A DNA stretch of 64,000 nt from Argyresthia goedartella (lineage: Eukaryota; Arthropoda; Insecta; Lepidoptera; Argyresthiidae). The translations under genes and the position numbers were made by a program. The DNA lies in NCBI GenBank assembly GCA_949825045.1, contig OX463816.1, positions 18,425,243-18,489,242 of the forward strand. Direction: 5' to 3'. The notes below the pieces were generated by a model. It worked only from the letters and a program-made list of their open reading frames with translations, was not told the origin of the DNA and did no database searches. This document shows, one piece after another, positions 10,771-25,600 of the stretch. Numbering within the stretch: position 1 is the first letter of the stretch; each line of letters starts with the position of its first letter.

Positions 10771-11379
10771 TCTTTGAATAATTTGTGTATTTTTTGTTGA
10801 ATTCCCTTCGCCGTTAAATAAAATAAAAAAGTTAAATGACATAATAGTTTATTAGTTTTATAAAAAATATCTTAAATTAAATCCTAAGATTAGAACGAGG
10901 CAATCACGCCTAGTGTAATAAATAAGCTCAAGACTCACTCAGGAAGAAGAATTAGCCACCTAAAAAGAACTTTCACATTTCAGAGGCATTCATCGTAAGT
11001 TGTCTATAGTTTTACAATTGATATTATTTGGAACCTTTGCTAAATATACATAAAATATGACCATAATTTTTTAGTGAAAAGTTATTTTTGACAGTCTTTT
11101 GCTCAATTTCCTGAAATGTTTTTGTTATGAATATACAATTGAGTTGACGTGAGTGAATATGTTTTTTTTTCGTTCAGGAGCAACCAACGGCAAGAAACCG
11201 CTATTTTTATATGAATCGATGTCACGAGGGATGTTGTTTAAAGCATCTCTTAACAAAGTATTTAGACATCTATTACTATTAAATATTCAAATAAGTTTCT
11301 TAAAATAGGCAATGTTTCATAAAATAAAATAAAAATTACTACGTATTAGGTACTTATTCCATTATACCCCACCCCTGTA

Positions 11380-12612
11380 AGAAGTTAACTTTCTCCTCTC
11401 CTCTTCTCGGTATTCATTAACTCCATCTCTGACGTTCTTACCTCTTCTTATCATCTGTACGCAGATGACCTTCAAATATATCGGCACTTCTCTCCGTGTG
11501 ATGTGAATCTGACAGTAGAGGCGTTGAATGCTGATCTCGATAACATCAGGAAATGGGCTACCTCTTATGGTCTGCTTGTAAACCCGGGCAAATCGCAGGC
11601 CATGATTTTGGGTACTCGTCACTCTCATAACCTAGTTCAGAAAATGCCCGTCGACCCTATAGTGTATGATGGTAACATAATTTCATACAGCGAGAAGGCC
11701 AAGAATCTTGGGGTTGTATTTGATAAATTGTTGTCCTGGTCGCCCCATGTTTGTGAGGTCAGCAGACGAGTCTTTGCGTCATTTCACTCCCTACGGAGAT
11801 TGCAGCACTTCCTGCCACAGCAGACTAAAATCACCCTTGCCCAGTCCCTCCTACTACCTTTAATCGACTATGCAGATGTTTGCTGGATCGGTGCGAATGA
11901 AGAACAACTGAACAAACTCGAACGACTTCAAAACCTCGGGATTCGGTTTTTCTTCGGGCTGCGCAAGTATGACCATGTCTCACAGTATCGCAAGGAGTTG
12001 GGGTGGCTTCCAATCCGCCTTCGTCGTGATATGCACGTTCTCTCCTATCTGTTCAACATTTTGCGAAATCCCCGCTACCCCTCATATCTTCGAGAACGTT
12101 TCGAGTTTATTTCCTCCAGGCATAGCAACCGGAGATCCCACACGATGTCTCTTCTCTCTACTCCTCGGCATAACACTGCCGCTTACAAACACTCGTTTAG
12201 GTTAACGGCGATCCGACTGTGGATCGCACTTCCCTGCGCTATTAGAGATAGTCCCTCAATTTTCACTTTTAAGACAAGATTGAAAGAGCATTTCCTTTCT
12301 CTTTCGTGATAGGTACTTTTATATATGTATATATAAGTAGTATATGTTTGATATATATAAATTTTTTTGCTTTTGTATTTTATTTAGTATATATAATTTA
12401 TTAAATTATTACGTTTTAGTTGTAAACAATTAGATGTGTACAGTTTTATTGCGCACTAGGACTCTCCTGTTGCACAATTTTTCCTGTCCTACCTAGGTTT
12501 GCTGGTAGAAATCTCTCTTTAGAGATAAGCTCGCCTTTGCTCATAAAATGTTTTGTTACCTTACTATTAAGATTTCTGTGCAATAAAGAATATGAAATAT
12601 GAAATATGAAGT
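11380..12612 (+). mobile_element. 5'-truncated LINE: reverse transcriptase C-half and 3' UTR
   Basis: One long frame from about 11380 to the stop at 12307: SPLLFSVFINSISDVLTSSY, then the catalytic LYADDLQIY (near 11460), then a complete thumb and C-terminal domain (ATSYGLLVNPGKSQAMILGT, NLGVVFDKLLSWSPHV, LRLWIALPCAIRDS-like end). Truncated upstream of the LSPLLF motif, so inactive. The 3' UTR carries the aaatctctctttagagat hairpin and an aatatgaaatatgaaatatg tail. Jockey/CR1-type group; the clade is not fixed. Confidence 0.85.
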
Positions 12613-13448
12613 TATACTCGCACGGATATACTCGTGCCATATCTGCCCGCCAGGCATATCCATGGCCGTTTCATGCCATACATGTACTGTTTTGCCGGCA
12701 GACACCGTACAAGAATGTTTTTTGTTTTAAATGTGGTCGTCTGTCTGTGGCGTAGTTTGACGTTTAGGTCTGTGGTTAACGTTGATACGAATTTTGACAG
12801 TTGACAGCTTTGACAGCCATGCTATGCTATTGTTAGTTAGTCTGTGGCGGGTCTTCGCCTCGCTCAGCTGTCGGTTTTTGTCGCGGTCGTTTTATTATTC
12901 ACTTGTGTATGTACTGAATTGATGTTAGAAACCTCGAGAAAAATATAAATCTAATTTGGTGCATCGAAGGAGCTTGGCAGTTATGTATTATTTGATTATG
13001 TAAGAAAATAGCTCATCAGTTTTAGCTGGGGCCTAGCGCCGTGTTCCTATATTTTTAATTTGGTGTAATAAATAGTTGTAGGCCTTGTAAAGCCCTTCTA
13101 ACTATTGATTTGGTGATTAGGAATTCATGGACTCATTTTTTAAATGTCTAGATAGTTATTTAGTACTCACAAATTTAGGTACTCTACAGTCAAAAATAGT
13201 TAGTAGTGTTTCACCTTGAGATTTCATCATAAGGCGGCATCATTCCGGTAATACTTATTTCCTTCAGTTTTGCAACCTCACATCATTACACAGGAACTTC
13301 TCTGTTGCAGCTTTCTCATTTATTTCAAAAATATTAATATTATTAGCTGTAGGTATGACCTACGTCTGAAATTACTACATTTTTTAAACATAACAAATAA
13401 GTTATAGTCATAATAGCAGCTATTATTTTCAGCAACTAATCATAAGCT
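12613..13448 (+). promoter_or_regulatory. upstream region of the ABCA gene
   Basis: No coding sequence. A less AT-rich stretch at about 12780-12900 (tgtggcgggtcttcgcctcg) is the most promoter-like part, and a splice acceptor lies at 13431-13432. A first noncoding exon and the transcription start should be in or upstream of this interval; neither can be placed from sequence. Confidence 0.3.
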
Positions 13449-13657
13449 ATGTCTGCTTGGAAGAAATTGAAGCTTCTTATCTGGAAGAATTTTCTTTTAC
13501 AAAGAAGACACAAATGGCAAACGGCTTTTGAGATAGCATCACCTGTGATATTTTCCTTATTTCTAATTCTAATAAGATGTCTTGTGGATCCAAAATCAAA
13601 ACCAGAGATACATTATAAACCTTTTGAACCAACCTACTTCAATATGAGCTCAAAATT
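13449..13657 (+). CDS. ABCA: ABCA exon 1: N-terminus and TM1
   Basis: Residues 1-70. The start [15 protein letters not shown] matches the conserved cytoplasmic start of ABCA proteins ([12 protein letters not shown]), followed by TM1 (about residues 26-45, [16 protein letters not shown]). The ATG at 13449 is the first in frame downstream of a likely splice acceptor at 13431-13432. Ends in phase 2 at the donor gtaagt. Intron 1 is only 377 bp and holds a degraded SINE. Confidence 0.93.
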
Positions 13658-16600
13658 GTAAGTATATGTTTATCTGAAATATTTTGTTTGTTTTTTCTTA
13701 ATCCTTTCAGAGCACAAACATATTTTTCTATGAAATTGCCAAACATTGTTCACTAGTAAAAGACAATCTCTGTGGTGTTGCATTTCGAAGCTCTGCCTCC
13801 CTAACAAGTAAGAATCCCAGCTGGGGACAAGTAAAAAAATCCCCAGGTCTTGGATGTTTATAAGTGTGTGTCCTCGCTGTTTCTTTTCTGGTTACCACTA
13901 CACAGTGTATCCGAGTGTGGGGCAACAAGCAATTTATGTGCCAGTGTTAAAAAAAAGTATTTGAATAACTCTAATTTTATAAAGGATTTATTGTCTCAAT
14001 TATGTAGATATTTTTATAAGATTTACTTTTCTAGTGGAGATGGAAATGTCACAAAACGAGATGGAAGTCTAGCATTTTCTCCTGAGAATGCTCTCACCAG
14101 AGAAGCCACCCAGAATGTTTTGGCCACTATTGCACTGGATAACCTCGGTTTTGTGGGTTTGTTTCTCGACACCGACCTCCTGCCTAAAGCTATAGGCTAC
14201 AGTAATGGCAAGGCAATGGAAAAAGCTCTCTCACGGCCCAATGCTATGAACAAGATCCTGGTTGGAATTCAATTTGATGATAACATGGCCAGTGAGTACA
14301 TTACATACCATTACACCTTTACCTACAATCACAATACTTTAACTAATCATACTTAGAATATGTAAAATATCAAGTCAATGTACTAGTTATCATCAATACC
14401 TACTTCATTTAAAATGATGGCCATGGATACAAAAATCAATATCTGGCACACCATTTAGTTTATGATCCCATCAATTATTCTGTCTTAATAATTATTAATA
14501 AGTTCTTTCACTGTGATAGTTGGGATCTGCTTGCTATTAAATTATGGGTAGTATTTAAACGAGTGACTGTAAATTAAAGTTTTAAGTGTCAAAAATAATT
14601 AATTTAAGTTATATTATTACTAAGTGAGCGACAGACTGTGAAGTGAAGAGAAATCAACAGAACAGCAACTTACAAACATTAATTTGAGTTCCTTAAAATA
14701 AAAAATGAGAAGCTTTTCTTTGCATACTCTCCGCTCTTGTCCGGGGTTGCTTCTTCTAAGGCACAACCTAACCTATAACCCAATTGAAATTTAGCCACAA
14801 TAACCTACTCTAGCCAATTTTATTATTTCTTTGAATACGCTCCGCTCCGCTACGCTCCGGGGTTGCTTCTTCCAAGTTCTAACCTAACCTATAATCCAAT
14901 TTAAATTTAGCCACAATTACCTACTCTAGCCAATATTGGCTTTCTGTGTTCCATTATTGAAGTTGCCCTCTCTGTATTTCTAGTCGCTCACTTAGTAATT
15001 TGGTCGCACGGTTAGAATTCTAATATCTGAAATGCCCACTTTTTGTAAGCTTGTTCTGAATTTTATTATTATCAGAAAAAAATGCTCAGTTTAGTGTTTT
15101 TCTTCGCTCATTTCGTATTTCGGCTGTTCATGGCCATTCGCTTAATTCGTTTTTTATTCGATCGTTTTATAATTCCCCTTAAATTATTTATCTACATTAT
15201 GTATACCTACTGTGGCGACTTACTGTAGTGAGCAAATGGCCACTGATGGGAGAGGTACCTACTCTAAATAGATGGCAGTAGCTAAGGAAGGCTCAATATA
15301 TTCATACAACAAAGAAAAACACTTCAGAATTACAATTAAGTATTGGATTAATGATTTTGCATGATATCCACTTACACTAATAAGAATAATTAAACTTCAG
15401 TAACTTGCAACTTCTGTAACTTCATTTTGTACAAACATCCATTCTTCGATTATATCTATGTGGACTGTAATGGAGGACTAGCTTTATCTAACAGTGCTTC
15501 AAAATTGCAAGTCATCATTATCAACGTCCTATTGAAATTTTTCCGTGCGTGTTCTATAATTATTTCGTAGGTCAACTTACCTATACCTACATGTAAGCAT
15601 ACATACCTTTATTATATAATTTTGAACGCTTACAACCGGTTACACGTGCCGATAGCTGTCGGCCTTTGCAGTTTTTTTGTTGAATGGACTGAGGAGGAAG
15701 GAAGTAGGTATGCGAAGCCTCAAAATTTACGCGGAAGCTGTGTACCGCGCAAAGTAATTTAAATCGCCTCATTTCAGCCTGTCCTGTTAGTCGACTCTTA
15801 TTATTCCTATGAATTCATGTCTCCGTAGCGGCGGTAATGGATTGGCAATTGGCTCATATTCTTGAGTATTGATCGAAGTACCGGCTTAATAAATGTGGTT
15901 AGCAATTTATAAGCTTCTAGGCCAGGATGCGCGACTGTAAAATCGAAGTATGGCTGACACTTTCATGTCGTTAACTCTGCTTAACTTACTTCCATATATT
16001 ATAGTATCTGTGCTTCCATTTAATTAACATGTATAGTATAGCTTAGCTCGTATTAATAAAACGCTTCCAGCTCTGAGAACTGTCACACTAATCACAAACT
16101 TGAGATACTGTTTTCATACGTTTCTGCATCCCAGGACCATGCCCGGAACATAAAGCCATGAGTTACATCTCGCTAGGAAAATTTTCAGTTCGTGATGTGA
16201 AAATATTAGTGAAAAAAGTTTGTGAGAGAATTTTCGTTGCTCAATCACGAAATACGGCTGGACGGATTTAAATGAAATTTAGTACACCGATAGTTTATGA
16301 ACTAGATTAATATACATAGGGTAGTATTTAAACGTATGATTTATACAGTTTTTGTTTGACGTAAATACTGATTTTGCCTGACAAAAACACTAAAAATACT
16401 GGTTTAGTCTTGCAAAATTTCTGAATTGCGCGACTAGAAATATGAAAAATAGCAACTTGAAAACCTGAATTCTAGAAACATAAAATACAAAACTAATGAT
16501 GGGTTTTATGTTTAGAACAACAAAATGTTCAACCTAACCGAAGGATAAAGGGGGCTTCGCCTCGCTCACCCCCTTTATCCCCCCCTACCCTGACCCACCG

Positions 16601-19600
16601 CTTCGCCCAGACAGTCTTTATTTAGCAAATAAGCGTAGGCCTTCATTTTTTGTCGCGCATTTCAGTAAATTTTTCGCTCATTTTAGGTAATTCCGCTGTT
16701 CATAGTCATTCGCTCAATCTTTTTTTAATCGCTCGTTTTATTATTCCCCCTTAATATACATATAGGTGTCCCGTAAATAATGGTCCAACGTTAAGGGGAA
16801 GGCAGGTCACCTAATTTCCTATAACTTATTTAAATATTTTGAAAATAAAACGGTACGATAACCAAGAATTATTTTATCCCCGGAATTTTCCACTCCGTCT
16901 ATCGTACATCATGTTTTAATGCTGTAGCTGTAACTGATAATAACATTTCCAAGTTCTTATTTGTGTAAAATAAAAAATGCCGAGTAGGAATATATTTCTT
17001 TCCGGAGTCAGACGACAGAAATCAAAAATTTATTCCTGCAAAAAAAAGTGAACTAGACCATTATTTTAAAAACTTGTACACTTAACCAGATTTATAAATT
17101 GGAATAAAACTATCGCCCAGACTTTGTCGTTATATCATAGCTCTATGTTATACTCTGGAAATGGGCGCTAATTTTAAATAACGAAATACAAAGTTCAACA
17201 ACATAACAACATAGCGTCACGCCTTTTCCCATACGGGGTGGCAGAGGCACAATTGTGCCCACTATGAGCCAGTTATTCAATACTCCATTATGCATGATAG
17301 GGGGCTAGCCCATCGCTGCAGCTATGGCGTAATTTCCTCACGATGTTTTCCATCACCGTTAGAACGTCCGTATAATGTACATAAGATAAATTCATTATCT
17401 CATTGGTACATGGGCAGGAACCGAACTTGCATCTCCTGTGTGAGAAGCAATCGTGAAACCCATTAGAACACGGAGCTAATTTGTTTGTAGTACAAAGTTC
17501 AATGTGCGTTAAACGTATTGTAGTGTCAAAAATGTCTGCCCAAGAGCCTGAATCACCAATAAAGACACCAGTTTTGGGGTTCCGTACCCGAATGGTGCCA
17601 AGCGTGTCCCTATTACTAAGCCTCCGCTGTCTGTCCCTCACCGGTCTGTATCTCATGAACCGCAATAGCTAGAGTTGAAGTTTTCCCAGAATGTGTATTT
17701 CTCATAGATATCGAGAGATAGGCCCTTGGCGCTAAGCTTGTATCGGAACCAGCACAGATATCGAGAGATAGGCCCTTGGCGCTAAGCTTGTATCGGAACC
17801 AGCACAGATATCGAGAGAGAGGCCCTTGGCGCTAAGCTTGTATCGGAACCAGCACAGATATCGAGAGATAGGCCCTTGGCGCTAAGCTTGTATCGGAACC
17901 AGCACAGATATCGAGAGATAGGCCCTTGGCGCTAAGCTTGTATCGGAACCAGCACAGATATCGAGAGAGAGGCCCTTGGCGCTAAGCTTGTATCGGAACC
18001 AGCACAGATATCGAGAGATAGGCCCTTGGCGCTAAGCTTGTATCGGAACCAGCACAGATATCGAGAGATAGGCCCTTGGCGCTAAGTTTGTATCGGAACC
18101 AGCACAGATATCGAGAGATAGGCCCTTGGCGCTAAGCTTGTATCGGAACCAGCACAGATATCGAGAGATAGGCCCTTGGCGCTAAGCTTGTATCGGAACC
18201 AGCACAGATATCGAGAGATAGGCCCTTGGCGCTAAGCTTGTATCGGAACCAGCACAGATATGGAGAGATAGGCCTTTGGCGCTAAGCTTGTATCGGAACC
18301 AGCACAGATATCGAGAGATAGGCCCTTGGCGCTAAGCTTGTATCGGAACCAGTGTCGCCGAAAATTAAGAACAAGCCCACATCTACACCACTCATACATC
18401 AATCCTTCCGCATTTATTGGTCAGTGCAATGTCATGCACCTATCGTCCGAACACACCCACACTAAAGCAGGTACACTAGCTAGCCGAGCTAGTGCTGGGA
18501 CATTGCAAGGACAGCGTGTTTCATCAATCCATTATAATTTATAGACAGTGGTATTTATGCCGGGTTATACAAATAAAATAATACTTTGTTTGTTAATATG
18601 ACATATTTATTTTACAAGAAATACATATTACTATGTTTACAGGCTGTAACACATACGGGGTGCCAAGCCGAAAAGGATTGTTTGGGACATGATTTTGAAT
18701 AACTTTTTCAATGCATCGATGATTTGATCAGAGAAACGTTATTTTTTACTTCCCCATACAAATCAGCTGACCGCTCGGCCCAAAATCTACTGCAAAGTGA
18801 AAAATAATGTTGCTCTGATCAAATCGTTTTAATACAGAAGGATGTTCAGATTGAAGTCCTTAACAACCGCCTTTCGGTATATATTCGGCCTTTCTGTGTT
18901 ATCCTGTACAGTACAATACTACCTATTGACTAGAAAAACGTAAATATCTATTAAGAACTTGGCGTTTTGACAATTTAGGCGTAGCATTTTTTGCTAAGTA
19001 ATGCAGTAATTAGTATATCTTTCCATTAGAGCTTTGATTAGTAATATTAGATGATTACCCAATGGGTTTTGATCGAGTTGGTAGAAAATCTATTTCATTC
19101 TATCACTATCCCCATCACTATACAGTTCGCCTCCGTACCTACCTCAATGCATATTTACTTTCGTATTTAGATAAGTGTGAAATATTCATTGCGTGTTAGC
19201 TTGGCAAAATGTAGTGAAATTAAGATACAAAACAAGCAATGGATAATAAACCTAGCGAGAACAACATGACATTGTCACTTTAATGATCTACTCGTGACGA
19301 ATTTTTTTTGAATGATTTATTTCCGTAATAATGTCTATTTCTTGTGTTTTGAGAAGAAATAATAGTTGGAATGAGACTTACAAGTGATATGTTACTCCGC
19401 CGTTCGATATCTGTGGTATTTCTGTTGTCGCTACAGCAACGATAATGAACCACACGAGATTTTATAAAATTATAGGGGGTCCCCATACAACAGAAGTGTT
19501 TTAATACCCCTGCGAATTACCAAATCATCATTATTCAAATATCATCGTAAATTTCAAAACTACTATTACTACAACTGAAATAAACACTGAAGATTTCAAC

Positions 19601-22600
19601 TCTGCTTATTACGGCTCATGAGATATACGTTTAGCACACAGCGGTGCGGATACAGAACGATAAAAATGGAGTCTTTATTAGCGATTCAAGCTCTTAAGCA
19701 GACATTTTAGACACTACAATAGTGTAACGCACATTTCACTTTTATTTTATTATTTAAAATTAGCGCCACTTTTCAGATTAATAGCCATAACTTTGTAACG
19801 ACAAAGTCAAGGCGTGAGGTTTACTCCAATTTACAAAGCTGGTTAAGTGTACAAGTTTTTAAAATAATGGCCCAGTTGAATGTGATAAATTTTAGCAACA
19901 GATTATTTCTAAATTTCTCTCATCTGAAGGCAGAAACAATAATATTTCCGCTCGGGATTTTTTCCAACTCATTTTATAAAAGTTAGCAACAAAATTGTTA
20001 TCCAGACACATTATTTATACCTTGTACAGTCTACTTTTTGTCCCGCTCAATGATAATTTCCAAGTCCGCGCAGACTTCGTTGCGGGCACCAGTGTATACT
20101 AGGTCCGTGATTGTTCCTGCAGACGCCACCGCCTGGCCGGCGCGCGTTGCGGTGCGCCTGCGCTTCCCCGCGGTGATGCGCACGCCCATGCTCGAGCACC
20201 CGCTGCGCGCCAGCTGGCGGACCAACCTGCTGTTCCCGCTGTTCCCGCGCCCGGGGCCGAGGGAGCCCGATGACATGTACGGCGGGAAAATGCCAGGTAT
20301 ACCTATACGCTATATAATAAATAACAACATTACGTTTACACCTCTTTGTTAATCTGTGTACATACATTGCTTCTGACCACACTTGAAACTATTCCAAAAT
20401 TAGCTGCAAAAAGCAGTGGCGGACTAAGCCTGTCGGAGGCTCGGGGCGGCAACACTGAATGAGGCCCCGGTCTGCTCAGAAATTTTTGTATTTTTAGTGT
20501 ACATTTTCTCAAAAATGAATAATATACACGTTGTTCAGGCTTCTCGGCACCTAATGACCTCGCAGGGGCCCATCAGCTACGAGGTAGCGTAGCGATCAGA
20601 TGCCAAGAAGTGTGAACGTCGGCGATTCACCGAGCATTTAATTATGGAGTCGATCTAACCTGGTCTGTGCTTCGGTCCCGTCAACCTCCTGTCTCTCTGC
20701 AAGGCCCGGGTGCACCCTAGGCTCTTCTTGGTAGACAGGTTCTTCAGCCAACCAGGTATGACTGGCAGGCCAGCTTCGACGAGCACAGTGTTCCAACACA
20801 GGTTATGTTACGTGGGAAAAACCAATCGGCCACGTAAATGCGAACTTTATCTGGTTCGGGGAACCACAACACACTCAGCTATATAGACAATCCTGAGGGG
20901 AACCCGAATACATTCCAGATGGCTTGCGATTTAAATTCAATACCCCAATCAATACGCGTTACATTGCGAGGGCTTTTCGTCAGTCAGTTGTCAAAAACTG
21001 CAAGGTTGGCAGCAACGTCAAATTCAAAATGGCCGTTCCGAAACCATCGATCGAATATCGATTTGGAATCGAACACACGTAATGGCTGATAAAAAAAAAA
21101 TAAGTATTTATAATGTATGTGCTCTACGCTTTATGTAATTGTAATACACGCCCAACGTACGATATGGGTTAGAAAGTTAGAATACGGTTCAATATTCAGC
21201 AGAGTAACCGGCAATTTGCAAAGAAATAATGAAGAATCATCAAACGTTTGATGGCTAAAAGGAACAGAGCCAAATGCCTGAACAAAAAGGAGCCTACAGC
21301 CGAGAACCTTGCCACTTTCAAACGCCTCCGAAACCGAGCGCCAGATGGGTGAATTCTTTTCACTGACACAGAAGATCGGATTCATTTTTGTGACAGCTCA
21401 TGGCCTGGCCTAGATAACGTTCATGAAGGATGGTTTATTTGGTACACCTCAAGAAAAAGAGATAAAACAAAAGTTTTTAAGCGAGTCTCATATTTCTCGA
21501 TAAAAATGCCAAAAAAGACGAAACAGTGAAACACTCTGTAATTATTGTGCCATAACACCAATTTTTATGTTGCATTTCTCTCCGTGTGAGTAGAGGGTAG
21601 GTAGGTATTGTTGCGATCATGAATCGATGGTTATTTTCAAATTAACGTCGTTTCACATTGCAACTGACAATAAAGCCAATTAATTTTTTTTTTAGTAGAT
21701 AAAATCAACTTTTTTATAACAATGTTATTTGTTGTAAATAGTGTAAAGATCAAATGTTTGCAAATGATTACAGAACATTAAGGATGTTTAGAAACAAATC
21801 GCAAAGAATGAGAAAAATCTGAAAATTTTGTATGTTTTTGTATGAGGTATTGTAGGTATTGTATAGGTATTGTAGAGGTCATGTAAAATTTTTACGACGA
21901 TTAGGAAGCTCGTTATCGAATAATTAGGATTAATAAATTAAATGAAATTAAATGTAGACTTATGGAAATTGATATAACTATTTTTTTGACCTCTCAATTT
22001 TTTAATATCTACATTATACTGAAAGCAACGGAAAGACAATTAAGTTTATTGATAAATATTTTTTTAAATTGTTTAAAAAATTGTTCTTAACAAAAAGTTA
22101 ATTTCTTAATAACGAGCTTCCTAATCGTTGTGAAATTTTTACACGACCTCTTAAATACCTCATTCAAAAAAATACCAAAATTTCAGAATTTTCTCATTGT
22201 TTTTTATTTTAACTCTTAAGGAGGTTGAAGTAATGATGACAGAGTTCTGAAAATTTGGTATGTTTTTACATAAAGTATTCAGGAGGTCGTATAAAATTTT
22301 TATGACGATTAAGAAGCTATTTATTGAAAAATTAACATTCAAATGTTTTATAGCTTCGAAACAACCTTAAAGGTCCAGGCACTTTCAATTCCGACAATAC
22401 GTACTAGAAAACTACAAGTTGACAATAACCATATTAGTAATGTAGGTACTTACTACTTTCCGTTCTTAGATACGCGATAATACGATCCCTGTTTGAACTC
22501 TGAACTCGTCCAATTCAACACGTCACAACAACAAGAAACAACAAGAAAAAATTTGACTAGTTACTTCGTAACTTTGAATATATTTTACACTTTATTAAAC

Positions 22601-25600
22601 TTTATTTTAGTCATCTGTTTGCTTGGGTTTTCCTTGTTCCGACGGGTATTCCCCGAAAGTTTCGGGGGGGAATACCCTGCTTTCGGGCATGAGCCAATTA
22701 GTGAGCGTGTTTGAGTGAAAATAACGACAATGCACTTTCACCAGCACTTTTAAGCCCTAGGAATTAATTAGACGTGCTCCATGTGCCGTCCTTTACTTTT
22801 ATATACTGCGCACAAGCGCATTGCTCACGCGAACTGCTGATTGTCGTACGTCGCCGTAAAGCAGAAGTGCTGCCATCAGTCGTGCTGTCGACGAATTACT
22901 TACGTATATATGATATTCCGAACGCGCGAAAGTTTTTAAACGTAATTAAATGAACGAAATAAAAAATCTTTTCAATACAAGTTTTTCTATTTCATTATTC
23001 ACTTTTGATTAATTATCAGTTTTTGTATGTAATCTTATATAATATAATCGTATCTTCCTACGTTTATATTTTATATGCGTAAGGGGCCTCCATTCCTCCA
23101 ACACCAAACTACTTCTTACGTACTAAACAGATTTTGGACTTATTTGGGATTTAACGGAAAAGGACTCCTCGAGACTTCTCGAAACTTGGAGGCCCCCTAT
23201 GACTAGAGGCCCGGGGCGGGCCGCCCCCTCCGCCCCCCCCTTAGTCCGCCACTGGCAAAAAGTAAAAATGCAATCTACCCTTGTTACATGTATAGTTACA
23301 CCGAATATTTTTTTTGAAATGTTAATAAAAGACTCGTGTCACCTCTATTGTATATTGCAAGGATAATAATGTTTTATAACATAAACAATAAAATAATAAC
23401 AAAGTATCATACCTACACAATTATATCCCGAAAGTTAAATCATATTAATTAATTGATTTTTACGTATTGACAACACTGAGGTTTTGTGAGGCCGCTTCCA
23501 CACTAAACGATACAACTGCATGCGATTTTCTCATTTTCTCTCGATTTATCTAAATATTGTTGTACACTGCGACGATCCATGCTGGACGATTAATGATAGT
23601 ATTCATTTTAATAATTAATGTAGGTAATATGATGTATTTCAGATTTGATTTATTTATGAAATTGAAGTACCATAAATAAATTATTGCTCACCAAACACAT
23701 ACGTTTGTCCGTGATGAAGGTATTCATGCATACAAGATTCATTAGACATCAGTGGATGCGTACCATCGATTGTGAGAAGACAGATTTCGTAGGTTAGATT
23801 TTAACATTTCATAGCAATTACTGTTCCCCGTGAATTAGACCTTCAAACAAAATATGTTTCATTTTTATTGGAGGGGGTACCAGGTATCATTAATTTTTGA
23901 CTATCCTTTATCTATTCTTATTACGTAACTAACTCGGTGTGCAAGCGATAAAAATACTCGGCGGCTTTTCATCGGTTTGACGAGATGTGTCGTGTTTCCC
24001 ATCCATATCCCAATAGTAAAAACATCATAATCGTCATCCATGGTTTGCGACATCTGTACAAGTCTAAAAGCTCAAAAGTTCGTGACACAGTGTGGACACA
24101 ATCCGTTTAGCGCGTCGCGCTCGCCACAGCTCCCAGTTACCGCTGAATCTTAATCGTCGCAGTGTACAACACTATTCAGATTATTCGACAGGAAATGAGA
24201 AAATCGCGTGCAACTGTACTGTGCAGTGTGAACGCGGCCTTTGTCAAATGAAAATGTGGCAGTTAGTTTTGCAGCTTATTATGGGATACACTTTAGGATA
24301 CCACGTGTCGTGGGAACCAGAGACAGTGACGTGGCGAACATGAAGACATCTAAGACCTAGAGGTTTTATTTAATTCCCCAGCCGGGATAGATCCTGGAAC
24401 CTCTCGCTTGGGAAGCCCACCCTCGACCGCATTATCAAAGAAGTCGTCAGTCGTCAAATACTCGTAATTAACTTTAGGCGCAAATTACCTAGGCCTTGAT
24501 TAATATCCCTTTATTACAAACGCGTAAGGGCAAGCCACATAGGATATAGCGCAGACACGGCAGATTCTTTACATTTTTTTACAAGACGCAGGGTTTTATA
24601 GTATGGATCTTATGGAACGAACGTCCATTTGACCGTAGTAGAAGAATTAAGGTACAGCGAAGAAGCTAAAGGTCAAATCCACGATACGTCATCCATCACG
24701 CCTGTGTTACGAGTAGGGTGTGATTCCCCGGTACAAGTAACACAGGCCTGATGTGATGGATGATATATCGTGGATTTGACCTTGAGCTTCTTCGCTGAAC
24801 CCGCGCCATATTCTGTTGTGGAAAACGAATAGCGATAGCGTATCCATTGTCCCCTAGGACGAAAAATCCGTATTTAGCTTGTCGGTGGTGCCTATTTTGT
24901 TTAGAGACCGATTGCCAAATACGGCATTTTACGCCGTTCGGAGCAATCGATATATGTTTATATATGCTTTTTATAAGCCAGTGATCCCTAACCACGTACT
25001 ACTTCGCCTTTCAATATATAATACAGAAGATACTTATAGCTAAAGGAGTACTCTACAATTAATGCTAGTTAAGCGATTAAATTAAATATGAAGAGTACCT
25101 ATATAACCCCTGAATCTAATAACAACAGTTATGTCACACAGTATAAAAATGGATTTTTTCCATTACCTAAGTTTCCCATTCAAGTCCATTTAATATTGAA
25201 TAAACTGATTCATTATGTACGTCATCGAACTAAAAAAGTCAGGCCGACGGAAACGAAGGTCATTATGAAGGGACACCGCGGTCAATTAACGATTAAACTG
25301 GTTTTAACACAAATATAAAACTACCATATTGAAAACGATTGATTCATTTTATTGCATTCATTACCAAAATTATCAGTAGAGGGATGAGGGAGGGGTGTGT
25401 CGTTGTGATGTCTTATGGGGTGGTGACTTCAGTAATGTCAAACAGAGAACGTGTTTCAAGAGTGTTCGAGAACAATTTAAATGACCACCAAAGTATTTTT
25501 TTCTTACCAAAATGGATAAATTATCACCAAAAGTTGCAGAAAATATCAGGGCAAAATACTGCGGTAGCTTAGGTGAAGGGTAAAGGGGGTGAACGAAGCG

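Noticed and set aside
20031..20382. Antisense frames of 81 and 111 codons over 20.03-20.38 kb
   Set aside because: Shadows of the GC-rich ABCA exon 3.
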